From: Haloarcula rubripromontorii
Lineage (GTDB): Archaea; Halobacteriota; Halobacteria; Halobacteriales; Haloarculaceae
Length of the DNA: 64,000 nucleotides
NCBI RefSeq assembly: GCF_001280425.1
Contig: NZ_LIUF01000002.1
Location: forward strand, 620,001 to 684,000
Direction of reading: 5' to 3'
Below are positions 1 to 7,680 of this stretch, piece after piece. A program made the translations under genes and the position numbers. The notes below the pieces were generated by a model. That model was not told the DNA's origin. It did not search any database and was given only the letters and a program-made list of their open reading frames with translations. The first letter of the stretch is position 1. The number at the start of each line of letters is the position of its first letter.

Positions 1-28
1 TCTAGGTACAGAGTTAATATAGGATAGC

Positions 29-38
29 GTTATAAATT
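29..38 (+). promoter_or_regulatory. TATA-like box before the first gene
   Basis: An AT-rich element (tataaatttt, beginning near 30) lies about 20 nt before the ATG at 51, inside otherwise GC-rich DNA. The spacing suggests a leaderless or very short-leader transcript. This is a pattern call only. Confidence 0.4.
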
Positions 39-50
39 TTACGTGGATAA

Positions 51-458
51 ATGAATAATCAAAGGAATGGAGGGTCTCAGAGCGACCAGTGGTGTGGGAT
101 GACGCCGTCGGAGCGAACGCTGTCTACGGCGGATGTAGATGACGTGTTCGAGGTGTTGGCTGATTGGCGCCGCCGCGCCGTCTGTCGCTACTTTGCAAGG
201 GGTGACCGGACGGCCGCTGACGTTGGGGCGCTCGCATCGGCGATCTCGGAGCTGGGGGGCACGAGTACGGTCGATGCAGCAGACACGTCACCCGCGACTA
301 TCCGAGCCCAACTCGAAGAGGAGCACCTGCCAGTGCTCCATCGGATTGGACTCATCGACTACGACGAGCGAAGCGGCGCAGTGAAGTACTGGGGATCGCC
401 CACCGTCGAAAAGTGGGCTGACCACGCGGCGGCTGTCACGCAGCAGACCGACTTCTAA
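51..458 (+). CDS. Haloarchaeal winged-helix protein (DUF7344-like)
   Basis: The 135-residue protein has a predicted winged-helix fold from about residue 30. It reads VFEVLADWRRRAV, then helices, and a wing-like segment near the end (IGLIDYDERSGAVKYW). This layout is typical of the many small DNA-binding proteins of haloarchaea annotated as DUF7344, so I infer a transcription regulator of unknown target. A second in-frame ATG at residue 17 (position 99) could be the true start; I keep 51 because of the TATA-like box just upstream. A relative with the same build is encoded at 15277-15612. Confidence 0.7.
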   Translation: MNNQRNGGSQSDQWCGMTPSERTLSTADVDDVFEVLADWRRRAVCRYFARGDRTAADVGALASAISELGGTSTVDAADTSPATIRAQLEEEHLPVLHRIGLIDYDERSGAVKYWGSPTVEKWADHAAAVTQQTDF

Positions 459-509
459 CCGACCGCGAGGCGCATCTGGGGGGATGTCGCCTGTCGGAGC
501 CGCTACTGC

Positions 510-517
510 TTTTTAAC
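510..517 (+). promoter_or_regulatory. TATA box for the aldo/keto reductase
   Basis: The sequence tttttaac lies about 28 nt before the ATG at 538, the distance expected for an archaeal TATA box driving a leaderless mRNA. Confidence 0.45.
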
Positions 518-537
518 GGGGGTCCAAACGCCGGAGC

Positions 538-1299
538 ATGGACCTCCCACCAGTCGGACTCGGCACGATGGGCATCGAGGACGCGGCGGTCGTTCGGACG
601 GCCATCGACCGTGGCTACCGCCACCTCGATACCGCGCAGATCTATGACAACGAGAGTACTGTCGGCGCGGGCATCGCCGCCGCCGGAACCGACCGTGCAG
701 ACCTGACTGTCGCGACGAAGCTCTGGATCGACGCACTCGCGGCAACTGCCGTCCGCCCGGCGACAGAAGCGAGTCTCGACCGGCTCGGCCTCGACGCCGT
801 CGACCTGCTGTACGTCCACCGTCCACGCGGCGACTACGACCCGGAAACGACGCTGCCCGCCGTCGAGGCCCTGTGCGAGGCGGGACTGACCGAACACGTC
901 GGACTCTCGAACTTCGACCCGGACCAGCTGGCCATCGCGCGCGACCACCTCGATGCGATTGCTGCACATCAGGTCGAGTTCCATCCGCTGTTCTGGCGGG
1001 AATCACTGCTCGCTGACGCCCAGAAACACGGCTATCCGCTGGTCGCGTACGCACCGCTGGCCGGCGGTCGCGTGTTCGAGGAACCGGCCATCGTCGACAT
1101 CGCGGACCAGCACGACACGTCGCCGGCCGCCGTCAGCATCGCCTGGGTGACCAGCTACGAAACCGTCGTCACGATTCCGAAGGCGTCCTCCCGGCCCCAT
1201 CTCGAAGCCAACCTCGCTGCTGCCGACTTGGAGCTGACTGATGCCGAAATTGCGCGTATCGAAGCCATCGAGCGTGAAGAAGAACTGTTCCCGGAGTGA
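538..1299 (+). CDS. Aldo/keto reductase
   Basis: A 253-residue (beta/alpha)8-barrel NAD(P)H-dependent oxidoreductase that reduces aldehydes or ketones in the cytoplasm; the substrate cannot be read from sequence. The start PPVGLGTMG and the phrase YRHLDTAQIYDNE are family hallmarks. The catalytic tetrad can be placed at D31, Y36, K61 and H94. The C-terminal half holds the cofactor region (VTIPKASSRPHLEANL). At 253 residues it is slightly shorter than the usual 270-330, consistent with the compact archaeal/bacterial type. It has its own TATA element and stands alone. Confidence 0.9.
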   Translation: MDLPPVGLGTMGIEDAAVVRTAIDRGYRHLDTAQIYDNESTVGAGIAAAGTDRADLTVATKLWIDALAATAVRPATEASLDRLGLDAVDLLYVHRPRGDYDPETTLPAVEALCEAGLTEHVGLSNFDPDQLAIARDHLDAIAAHQVEFHPLFWRESLLADAQKHGYPLVAYAPLAGGRVFEEPAIVDIADQHDTSPAAVSIAWVTSYETVVTIPKASSRPHLEANLAAADLELTDAEIARIEAIEREEELFPE

Positions 1300-1439
1300 C
1301 TCCTTGCCGTCCGCCACGAGCGGCCAGGCGTGGTCCGAGACTGTCTGGCTCGGTGGTCCGCTGACCGTGTCCGTGAGTGGTCCCTCCCTTCCGAAACCCG
1401 AATCTGATAGCCGATACCGATACCGTTTGGCTACGCGTC

Positions 1440-1445
1440 TTTAAG
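1440..1445 (+). promoter_or_regulatory. TATA box of the halorhodopsin gene
   Basis: The sequence tttaag begins 29 nt before the ATG at 1469. This fits transcription starting at or next to the start codon, so the halorhodopsin mRNA is probably leaderless. Confidence 0.45.
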
Positions 1446-1468
1446 TGTGCTCTTCGTAGTTAGCATAC

Positions 1469-2299
1469 ATGACAGCTGCCAGTACCACTGCAACGACAGT
1501 GCTTCAGGCGACACAGTCAGACGTGCTTCAGGAGATACAGTCGAATTTCCTCCTGAACTCCTCGCTCTGGGTGAACATCGCGCTGGCGGGCGTCGCCATC
1601 CTCCTGTTCGTCGCGATGGGTCGAGATATAGAGTCGCCCCGCGCGAAACTCATCTGGGTTGCGACGATGCTGGTGCCGCTGGTCTCGATTTCCAGCTACG
1701 CCGGCCTGGCTTCCGGGCTGACGGTCGGGTTTCTGCAGATGCCGCCGGGCCACGCCCTCGCCGGTCAGGAAGTCCTGTCGCCGTGGGGCCGGTACCTGAC
1801 GTGGACGTTCTCGACACCGATGATTCTCCTGGCGCTGGGCCTGTTGGCAGACACCGACATCGCGTCGCTGTTCACCGCCATCACGATGGACATCGGGATG
1901 TGCGTGACCGGCCTCGCCGCCGCGCTCATTACCTCCTCGCACCTGCTGCGCTGGGTGTTTTACGGCATCAGCTGTGCGTTCTTCCTCGCAGTGCTGTACG
2001 TCCTGCTCGTCCAGTGGCCAGCCGACGCGGAAGCTGCCGGCACAAGTGAGATATTCGGGACGCTCAAGCTTCTCACCGTGGTGCTGTGGCTCGGCTACCC
2101 GATCCTCTGGGCGCTGGGTTCCGAGGGGGTTGCCCTTCTGAGTGTCGGCGCCACTTCGTGGGGCTACTCCGGGCTAGATATCCTCGCAAAGTACGTGTTC
2201 GCGTTCCTGCTTCTGCGCTGGGTCGCCGCCAACGAAGGCACCGTCTCAGGGTCCGGGATGGGTATCGGTTCCGGCGGAGCTGCGCCTGCAGACGACTGA
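1469..2299 (+). CDS. hop: Halorhodopsin, light-driven inward chloride pump
   Basis: A 276-residue seven-helix retinal protein of the cell membrane. The ion-selectivity triad sits at T111, S115 and A122 (helix C, RYLTWTFSTPMILLALG). Bacteriorhodopsin has D, T, D there, so this is the chloride-pump TSA signature rather than a proton pump. R108 matches the arginine near the anion site, and the retinal Schiff-base lysine is K241 in LDILAKYVF, with counter-ion D237. The loop TSSHLLRW and the C-terminal PADD are also typical of halorhodopsins. The residues before helix A are probably removed or extracellular. The gene has its own promoter and is followed by a small membrane protein gene. Confidence 0.96.
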   Translation: MTAASTTATTVLQATQSDVLQEIQSNFLLNSSLWVNIALAGVAILLFVAMGRDIESPRAKLIWVATMLVPLVSISSYAGLASGLTVGFLQMPPGHALAGQEVLSPWGRYLTWTFSTPMILLALGLLADTDIASLFTAITMDIGMCVTGLAAALITSSHLLRWVFYGISCAFFLAVLYVLLVQWPADAEAAGTSEIFGTLKLLTVVLWLGYPILWALGSEGVALLSVGATSWGYSGLDILAKYVFAFLLLRWVAANEGTVSGSGMGIGSGGAAPADD

Positions 2300-2370
2300 G
2301 TAGGGTATTGAGACAACGGCGCTGTTCTGCCGTCTCTCCGTCGTTGCCCGCACCAACAAATGCAGAAAAA

Positions 2371-2383
2371 ATAAGCTATATCG
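2371..2383 (+). promoter_or_regulatory. TATA-like element for the small membrane protein
   Basis: An AT-rich run ending in ctatatc lies 20-30 nt before the ATG at 2402, so this short gene appears to have its own leaderless promoter rather than relying on read-through from hop. Confidence 0.4.
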
Positions 2384-2401
2384 CCCATGTGACTAGTCTG
2401 T

Positions 2402-2584
2402 ATGCCCTCCCCATTCGAGAACCCGATTGTTCGCTACGGTCTCCCACTAGTCAGCGCTACGGTCGTTGCGGCCGTCGCGCTCCTCTTGCTCGAAGGAACG
2501 ATACGCTACGTCGCACTCGGGATCGCCGCACTCGAAGTTGTGGTTGTGCCACAAATTCTGAAACAGGCGGCGTCGAACGCATAG
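2402..2584 (+). CDS. Small one- or two-helix membrane protein
   Basis: A 60-residue protein with one clear hydrophobic helix (about residues 13-31, GLPLVSATVVAAVALLLLEG) and a second weaker hydrophobic stretch (residues 34-50). It has no recognised domain. It begins 102 nt after the halorhodopsin stop, on the same strand, with its own TATA-like element. It converges with the aspS gene. A role alongside halorhodopsin is only a guess from position. Confidence 0.6.
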   Translation: MPSPFENPIVRYGLPLVSATVVAAVALLLLEGTIRYVALGIAALEVVVVPQILKQAASNA

Positions 2585-2743
2585 TCAGAGCCGGGTCGGA
2601 CTTCCGTCCTCGTGTCGGTTCGGAGCGAAGCCTTTCGGCTATCCAGCTCTGTCATTCCAAACTCAGAGAGCGCGAACCGCGACGAGATAGTGTGACTCGC
2701 TCCGCTCGCCTCACAAGCTCCCGCTCAACAGTAGCGTCGTCGC

Positions 2744-4048
2744 CTACGGGCTCAGACGCTGGCGATCCCGCGGGAACAGCACCGCTTCCCGGATGTTCTC
2801 CAGACCGAGCATCGTCATGATGAGGCGCTCGCCGCCCAGTCCCCAGCCGGCGTGTGGCGGCATGCCGTACTTGAACATCTTGGTGTAGTACTCGAAGGCC
2901 TCCGGGTCCAGCCCCTGCTGTTCGAACCCTTCGACGAGATGCTCGAAGCGGTGCTCACGCTGACCGCCCGAGACTAGTTCCATCGACGGGTGCATCATGT
3001 CGAAGCCGGTCGAGACCTCCTCGTCGTCGTCGTGGTCCTTGATGTAGAACGGCTTGATCTCGCTGGGCCAGTCGGTGATGAAGTAGTGCTCACCGACCTC
3101 CTGCCCGAGGACGTGCTCGGCTTCCGTCGAGAGGTCGTCGCCCCACACCAGCGGCTCGTCGAGTTCGCCTGTGGCGTTGATCTTGTCGAGTGCCTCCTCG
3201 TAGGTGAGCCGCGGGAAGTCGCCCTCCGGCGCTGCGAACTCGTCTTCGAGGCCGAGCGCTTCGAGTTCGTCCTGGCAGTTTTCGGCGACGCCCTCGTAGG
3301 CAGACTTGACGACGTGTTCGCAGGCGTCCATCGCCTCGGTGTGGTCGTAGAAGGCCGACTCGAAGTCGATGGAGGTCGCCTCGTTGAGGTGCCGTGGCGT
3401 GTTGTGTTCCTCGGCGCGGAAGATCGGGCCGATTTCGAAGACGCGTTCGAGGCCGGAGCCGACCATCAGCTGCTTGAACAGCTGTGGGCTCTGGTTCATG
3501 AACGCTTCCTGCCCGAAGTACGTGATCGGGAACAGTTCGGTGCCGCCCTCGGTCCCCGTGGCGACGATCTTCGGCGTGTTGATCTCCGTGCAGTTGAGGT
3601 CGCGGAACGCCTCGCGTACCGAGCGGAGGACTTCCGCGCGGATCTCGAAGATGGCCTTCACTTCGTCCTTGCGGAGGTCGAGCGTCCGGTTGTCGAGGCG
3701 GGTCGGTAGTTCGGCGTCGACCTTGCCTGACGGGTCGAGGGGCAGTTCGGGGTCGGCTTCCGAAATCACGTCGACGGACTCCGGCGTGACTTCGACACCG
3801 GTGGGCGCGCGCGGTTCCTCTTCGACAGCGCCGGTCACCGAGATGACCGATTCGCGCTGGACGTTCAGTCCCGTTTCCACGAGGTCGTCGTCCATCTCGT
3901 CTTTCTCGAACTTGACCTGTATCTTGCCGGTGGTGTCTCGAAGGATAAGGAAGGCAATACCACCGAGATCTCGGATCTCGTGGACCCAGCCGGCGACGGT
4001 GACCGTGTCACCCGGCGTCGCGTCCGCCGTGTAGGTTCGGTTTTCCAT
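2744..4048 (-). CDS. aspS: Aspartyl-tRNA(Asp/Asn) synthetase, probably non-discriminating
   Basis: A 434-residue class IIb synthetase that charges tRNA-Asp with aspartate in the cytoplasm. An N-terminal OB-fold binds the anticodon (residues 13-95), followed by the catalytic core with flipping-loop and motif 2 ([15 protein letters not shown] from about 210) and motif 3 (GLGGERL from about 403). The length fits the archaeal AspRS/AsnRS type. The discriminating Thermococcus enzyme, as I recall it, has Trp in the anticodon-binding turn; here the aligned residue is His23 (GWVHEIRD). This is the state associated with charging tRNA-Asn too. A gatB gene at 15669-17186 supplies the amidation step, which fits. 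Confidence 0.93.
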   Translation of the reverse strand: MENRTYTADATPGDTVTVAGWVHEIRDLGGIAFLILRDTTGKIQVKFEKDEMDDDLVETGLNVQRESVISVTGAVEEEPRAPTGVEVTPESVDVISEADPELPLDPSGKVDAELPTRLDNRTLDLRKDEVKAIFEIRAEVLRSVREAFRDLNCTEINTPKIVATGTEGGTELFPITYFGQEAFMNQSPQLFKQLMVGSGLERVFEIGPIFRAEEHNTPRHLNEATSIDFESAFYDHTEAMDACEHVVKSAYEGVAENCQDELEALGLEDEFAAPEGDFPRLTYEEALDKINATGELDEPLVWGDDLSTEAEHVLGQEVGEHYFITDWPSEIKPFYIKDHDDDEEVSTGFDMMHPSMELVSGGQREHRFEHLVEGFEQQGLDPEAFEYYTKMFKYGMPPHAGWGLGGERLIMTMLGLENIREAVLFPRDRQRLSP

Positions 4049-4239
4049 GGACGTTCGTTCTTGTGGCCGGAACTTAAGAACAGTCTTTCGAGGTGAGGAC
4101 GCAAGTCGTTCTCGGCTGGGATGGGAGTGAAAACTTCACCAGTACTTTTCAGGCCCGACCGAAGCGGTAGCTCGGTGCCATTTGAACGTATAAACAGTTG
4201 ATAGTGTGTTTTATGTGATATACTTTCAAACCCGACCAC

Positions 4240-5139
4240 ATGGCCCTCCCCCGATGGTTTCCCGTTGCGCGGAAAGAGGCAGTCGCGCTACTCAAATCGA
4301 AAGGAACCTGGCTACTTGCTCCCCTGCTCGTCGTCTGGGGCTACGGTCCCACTTACATTAGTTGGGACATCCTTGGTCCGGACGTTACGGTCGGGTTCGT
4401 TCAGGCGGCCGGGTCCACGCTGCTCCCACTCTGTGTCCTGTTACTCACGTATCGGTCGATTGTCAAAGAGCGCACGTCGGGGAGCTTGAAATTCCTGCTT
4501 GGACTGCCCCTCACGCGAACTGATATTCTCATCGGCAAGGTCTTCGGTCGGAGCGTCGGCGCAGTGCTTCCATTTGCCCTCGCAGCGGTCATTCTCGGCG
4601 TGATTGGCGGTGTCAAGTTCGGGCTGTTCTCCCCGCTGCGTTTTATCGGCGTGTTTCTGGTGACGGTGCTGTACATCGCTGTACTCGTGTCAATCGCAAC
4701 AGCGGCATCAGCAGTGACGACCAGCACAGTCCGTGTCACCGCCGTGCTGTTCGGCGGTTTCTTTCTGCTGCTGACACTGGGATGGAAAATCGTTGGTGTC
4801 CGGCTCTACTCAGCTGTGACCGGGAACGCAGTGAATCCGCTCGAACCGCCCGCCGACGGCCTGTTGTTCGCTATCCTTCGGATTTCACCGGGGCGTGCGT
4901 ACCGAACCGTAACGAACTGGATACTCGGACTGGCAAACTCCGGCGGCCAGTACACGTCAGTCGCCACGGTACTGTATCCCGGGCACTCGATCAACGAGTA
5001 CGTGGTTGACACAGCCTTCAGTGGACAGTCAGTCCCAGCCTACCTGCACGAGTCGGTCGCTCTCGTCGTATTGCTTCTCTGGGGAGTCATCCCGCTCGCA
5101 CTGGCCAGCTATCGATTCAACCGGGGTGACCTCGCGTGA
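4240..5139 (+). CDS. ABC-2 type transporter permease
   Basis: A 299-residue integral membrane protein with about six transmembrane helices, starting with the amphipathic VARKEAVALLKSKGTW segment common to ABC-2 permeases. The phrase KERTSGSLKFLLGLPLTRTDILIGK marks the cytoplasmic loop that contacts the ATPase in this family. A large extracellular loop (about 190-270) separates the last helices. Its stop overlaps the GTG start of the ATPase gene by 4 nt, so the two are translationally coupled. The substrate is unknown; related haloarchaeal systems are often annotated as drug, copper-processing or antibiotic exporters without proof. Confidence 0.88.
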   Translation: MALPRWFPVARKEAVALLKSKGTWLLAPLLVVWGYGPTYISWDILGPDVTVGFVQAAGSTLLPLCVLLLTYRSIVKERTSGSLKFLLGLPLTRTDILIGKVFGRSVGAVLPFALAAVILGVIGGVKFGLFSPLRFIGVFLVTVLYIAVLVSIATAASAVTTSTVRVTAVLFGGFFLLLTLGWKIVGVRLYSAVTGNAVNPLEPPADGLLFAILRISPGRAYRTVTNWILGLANSGGQYTSVATVLYPGHSINEYVVDTAFSGQSVPAYLHESVALVVLLLWGVIPLALASYRFNRGDLA

Positions 5140-5885
5140 CGCCGCCGGCAATCGAGACGGAGGGGCTTTCGAAACAGTACGGCGAGGTTGATGCGCTCGA
5201 TGCACTGAACATGACCGTAGCGCAGGGCGAGGTGTACGGTTTTCTCGGCCCGAACGGCGCCGGGAAGTCGACCACGATCAATCTGCTGATGGACTACGTC
5301 AAACCAACGTCGGGGACCGCGCGCGTGCTGGGTCACGACCCGTGGACCGATGTCGTCGCCTGCCACCAGCGCGTTGGTATCTGCCCCGACCGCTTCGAAA
5401 CATACGAGTCGCTGTCCGCGCGGCGGCATCTCGAACTGGTGATCGATACGAAGCGTGCGGACGACGACCCGCGAGCACTGCTTGAGCGCGTTGGGTTGGC
5501 TGATGCTATCGAAAGACCCGCCGGTGAGTTCTCACAGGGGATGGAACAGCGGTTAGCACTCGCCATGAGTCTCGTCGGGGAGCCGGACCTCCTGATTCTC
5601 GACGAGCCGTTCACCGGGCTTGACCCCCACGGCGTCGCGCTGGTGCGAGATGTTGTCGAATCGGAGTCCGACCGCGGTGCGACGGTCTTCTTTTCCAGTC
5701 ACGTCCTCGGACAGGTCGATCTGGTCTGTGACCGTGTCGGGATTCTGTACAAGGGGACCCTCATTGCAGAAGGCACGCTGCCGGCGCTCCGAGACACCTG
5801 CGGCCTCTCGTCCGATGCGACGGTCGAAGACATCTTCATGACGCTGACTGATGGCTCCGCTCACGTTACCGAGGTGGACGGATGA
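5136..5885 (+). CDS. ABC transporter ATP-binding protein
   Basis: A 249-residue cytoplasmic ATPase powering the permease encoded just upstream. Walker A is GPNGAGKST at residues 38-46, the Walker B/D-loop is LLILDEPFTGLDPHG, and the H-switch is in FFSSHVLGQ. The signature motif is unusual, FSQGMEQR instead of LSGGQ, as seen in many ABC-2 exporters. The C-terminus is the short regulatory extension of the CcmA/NatA type. The start is GTG at 5136, overlapping the permease stop (GTGA). Its own stop overlaps the next gene (ATGA at 5882). Confidence 0.93.
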   Translation: MTPPAIETEGLSKQYGEVDALDALNMTVAQGEVYGFLGPNGAGKSTTINLLMDYVKPTSGTARVLGHDPWTDVVACHQRVGICPDRFETYESLSARRHLELVIDTKRADDDPRALLERVGLADAIERPAGEFSQGMEQRLALAMSLVGEPDLLILDEPFTGLDPHGVALVRDVVESESDRGATVFFSSHVLGQVDLVCDRVGILYKGTLIAEGTLPALRDTCGLSSDATVEDIFMTLTDGSAHVTEVDG

Positions 5886-6454
5886 ACCGCCGCCGGTATC
5901 TGGCTGTGTCGACGGCGGTGCTGTCCGGACTCGCTGGCTGTCTGGGCGACACTGAGTACACGATCTCCAGCGTGGAGACCGAAGCTGATTCGCACCCGCT
6001 GGCACTGGATGTGACAGTGATTGATCGGGGCATCGCAATCGAAAGCCCCGGTCGGCTGGATATAACCCTCCGAAACACTGGGACACAGGACGTTACAATA
6101 AAGAACACTGGCGTCTGGCCACTCGGAATGTTAGGGCTGACGCTAGCGGGTGAGTCAGTGTCCGCTGACATTCTCCTGTTGACTGATGCGTATGAGCAGT
6201 CAAATGCTGTCGAGGTACGGCCAAACGGAGCGAGAAGAGACAGCGACCCAATCACCGGAACACTGGCGACTGCTGAATCTATTCAGCGGCAGTACGAACT
6301 CATCGGGCGGCGGGTTTCAACCGCCGGCACGTACACGCTGCAGGGCTACTTTGACGACGTTCCGCTATCCTACCGCACTGGCGAGGATACCGACTGGGTC
6401 GCGTACCACCCGACAGTAACTGTGACACTCACCGAACAGTCGGTGCTTTCCTGA
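5882..6454 (+). CDS. Predicted Tat-type lipoprotein of the ABC operon
   Basis: A 190-residue secreted lipoprotein of unknown function. The N-terminus has an arginine pair (NRRRYLAV) followed by a hydrophobic segment and a lipobox ending in LAGC, with the lipidated cysteine at residue 20. This is the usual haloarchaeal Tat lipoprotein signal. The mature part is predicted beta-rich with phrases like DITLRNTGTQDVTI that suggest an immunoglobulin-like fold. It overlaps the ATPase gene by 4 nt, so it is probably a surface partner of this transporter. I do not recognise the family. Confidence 0.78.
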   Translation: MNRRRYLAVSTAVLSGLAGCLGDTEYTISSVETEADSHPLALDVTVIDRGIAIESPGRLDITLRNTGTQDVTIKNTGVWPLGMLGLTLAGESVSADILLLTDAYEQSNAVEVRPNGARRDSDPITGTLATAESIQRQYELIGRRVSTAGTYTLQGYFDDVPLSYRTGEDTDWVAYHPTVTVTLTEQSVLS

Positions 6455-6593
6455 GACACAGCGGCGTCTGTGCCTCGAATCCGCACAGCGGGGCGTCGTG
6501 CTGCTGGCGAGTCAGCGGGGAGTGCCGGACAATACCGTCGCGTCCAGGCCAATATCCTGAACTTTTGTACTGGTAGCCGTCGAAACAGTCGAT

Positions 6594-7085
6594 ATGGCCG
6601 ACGCGGAGTACCCTATCGACGACCTGGACCGGAACATCATCTATGCACTACAGCAGGATGCGAGACATACTTCGGCGAGTGAAATTGCCGAGTCGCTCGA
6701 TGTCTCCGCACGAACGGTCCGGAACCGTATCACGAAGCTCGAAGAGGCCGGCGTCATTGCGGGCTACGATGTCGATGTCGATTATGAGGCCGCGGGGTAT
6801 CAACTCCATACGCTCATCGTCTGTACGGCACCAATCCACGAGCGCGAGGAGGTCGCGCAGCGGGCACTCGACGTCTCCGGCGTCGTCGCTATCCGGGAGG
6901 TCATGACTGGGGCCGACAACGTCCACGTCGAGGTGGTCGGAACCGACGGCAACGACCTGAGCCGCATCGGCAGGGACCTCAACGATATCGGACTGGAAGT
7001 CGTCGACGAGGACCTCATTCGGAACGAGTACACTCGGCCGTTTCACCAGTTCGGGCACAACGAGGCCGAGGGTGAGTCTACATAG
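6594..7085 (+). CDS. Lrp/AsnC family transcription regulator
   Basis: A 163-residue regulator. The N-terminal winged helix-turn-helix (residues 8-58; DLDRNIIYALQQDAR, then SEIAESLDVSARTVRNRI) is followed by the RAM/AsnC effector domain (about 70-145), which usually binds amino acids and mediates oligomerisation. Lrp-type regulators in haloarchaea control amino-acid and nitrogen genes. The next genes downstream are a TrkA-N protein and an amino-acid type APC transporter, which are plausible targets. Repeated TTCCGGAA-like motifs lie between (7093-7168). Confidence 0.92.
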   Translation: MADAEYPIDDLDRNIIYALQQDARHTSASEIAESLDVSARTVRNRITKLEEAGVIAGYDVDVDYEAAGYQLHTLIVCTAPIHEREEVAQRALDVSGVVAIREVMTGADNVHVEVVGTDGNDLSRIGRDLNDIGLEVVDEDLIRNEYTRPFHQFGHNEAEGEST

Positions 7086-7092
7086 TATACTC

Positions 7093-7168
7093 TTCCGAAA
7101 ATAGATTATATAGCTACAATAATCCGGAATCGGAACTATTTCCTAGATATTTATCGGTTTCCGGAATT
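7093..7168. promoter_or_regulatory. Three TTCCGGAA-like motifs upstream of the TrkA-N/APC pair
   Basis: The motifs are ttccgaaa (7093-7100), aatccggaat (7121-7130) and ttccggaatt (7159-7168). They are variants of one palindromic core within 76 nt, interleaved with AT-rich TATA-like stretches (gattatatag, gatatttatc). The layout resembles repeated operator sites for a dimeric regulator such as the adjacent Lrp-like protein. Binding is inferred, not shown. Confidence 0.35.
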
Positions 7169-7212
7169 GATGTTGGTGTACTGGCCGGGTAGCTCTGGCC
7201 GCTACGAACCCA

Positions 7213-7680
7213 ATGATATCTCCTACCGGACTCCGCGAACGAGTGGACGACGACATCGACCCCCCGTCAGTACTGGTCATCAGCGACCGGTACGTCGGGT
7301 CTGCGGTAGTAACGACGTTAGGTCGTGGCACCGATGTCTGTCTCGTCACCGACCACGACGGCGTTGCCGGGCAAACGCCCGACGACGCCCGCGTGGTAGT
7401 CGGTGACGGGCGGGAGCGTGCTGTTCTCCGAGACGCCGGGGCTCAAACGACTGACATCGCCCTGATCTCGATGCAGACCGACCACGGGGCGTTCCTCGTG
7501 ACACAACTGCTTCGGACGCAATTCGATGTCGAAACCGTAGTCGTTGTACTGAACGACCCGCAGCATCGACCGGCGTTCGAGTCGGTCGGTTCCGAGGTGG
7601 TCTGTGGTTCCCAAGTCTTGGCAGCCGAGCTTGAACGGACTGTCGAAACAGCGTTCAAAACGCTCGAAACCGCGAAATAA
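7213..7680 (+). CDS. TrkA-N (RCK-N) domain protein
   Basis: A 155-residue single-domain protein with a Rossmann-like fold. It opens with SVLVISDRYVGSAVVTTLG and continues with DARVVVGDGRERAVLRDAG, which match the nucleotide-binding half of TrkA/RCK proteins. The glycine-rich loop is weak (SDRYVGS rather than GxGxxG), so nucleotide binding may be lost or altered. There is no TrkA-C domain. The stop codon overlaps the start of the APC transporter gene (TAATG), so the protein is probably a coupled partner that senses nucleotide and gates or regulates that transporter. Confidence 0.8.
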   Translation: MISPTGLRERVDDDIDPPSVLVISDRYVGSAVVTTLGRGTDVCLVTDHDGVAGQTPDDARVVVGDGRERAVLRDAGAQTTDIALISMQTDHGAFLVTQLLRTQFDVETVVVVLNDPQHRPAFESVGSEVVCGSQVLAAELERTVETAFKTLETAK

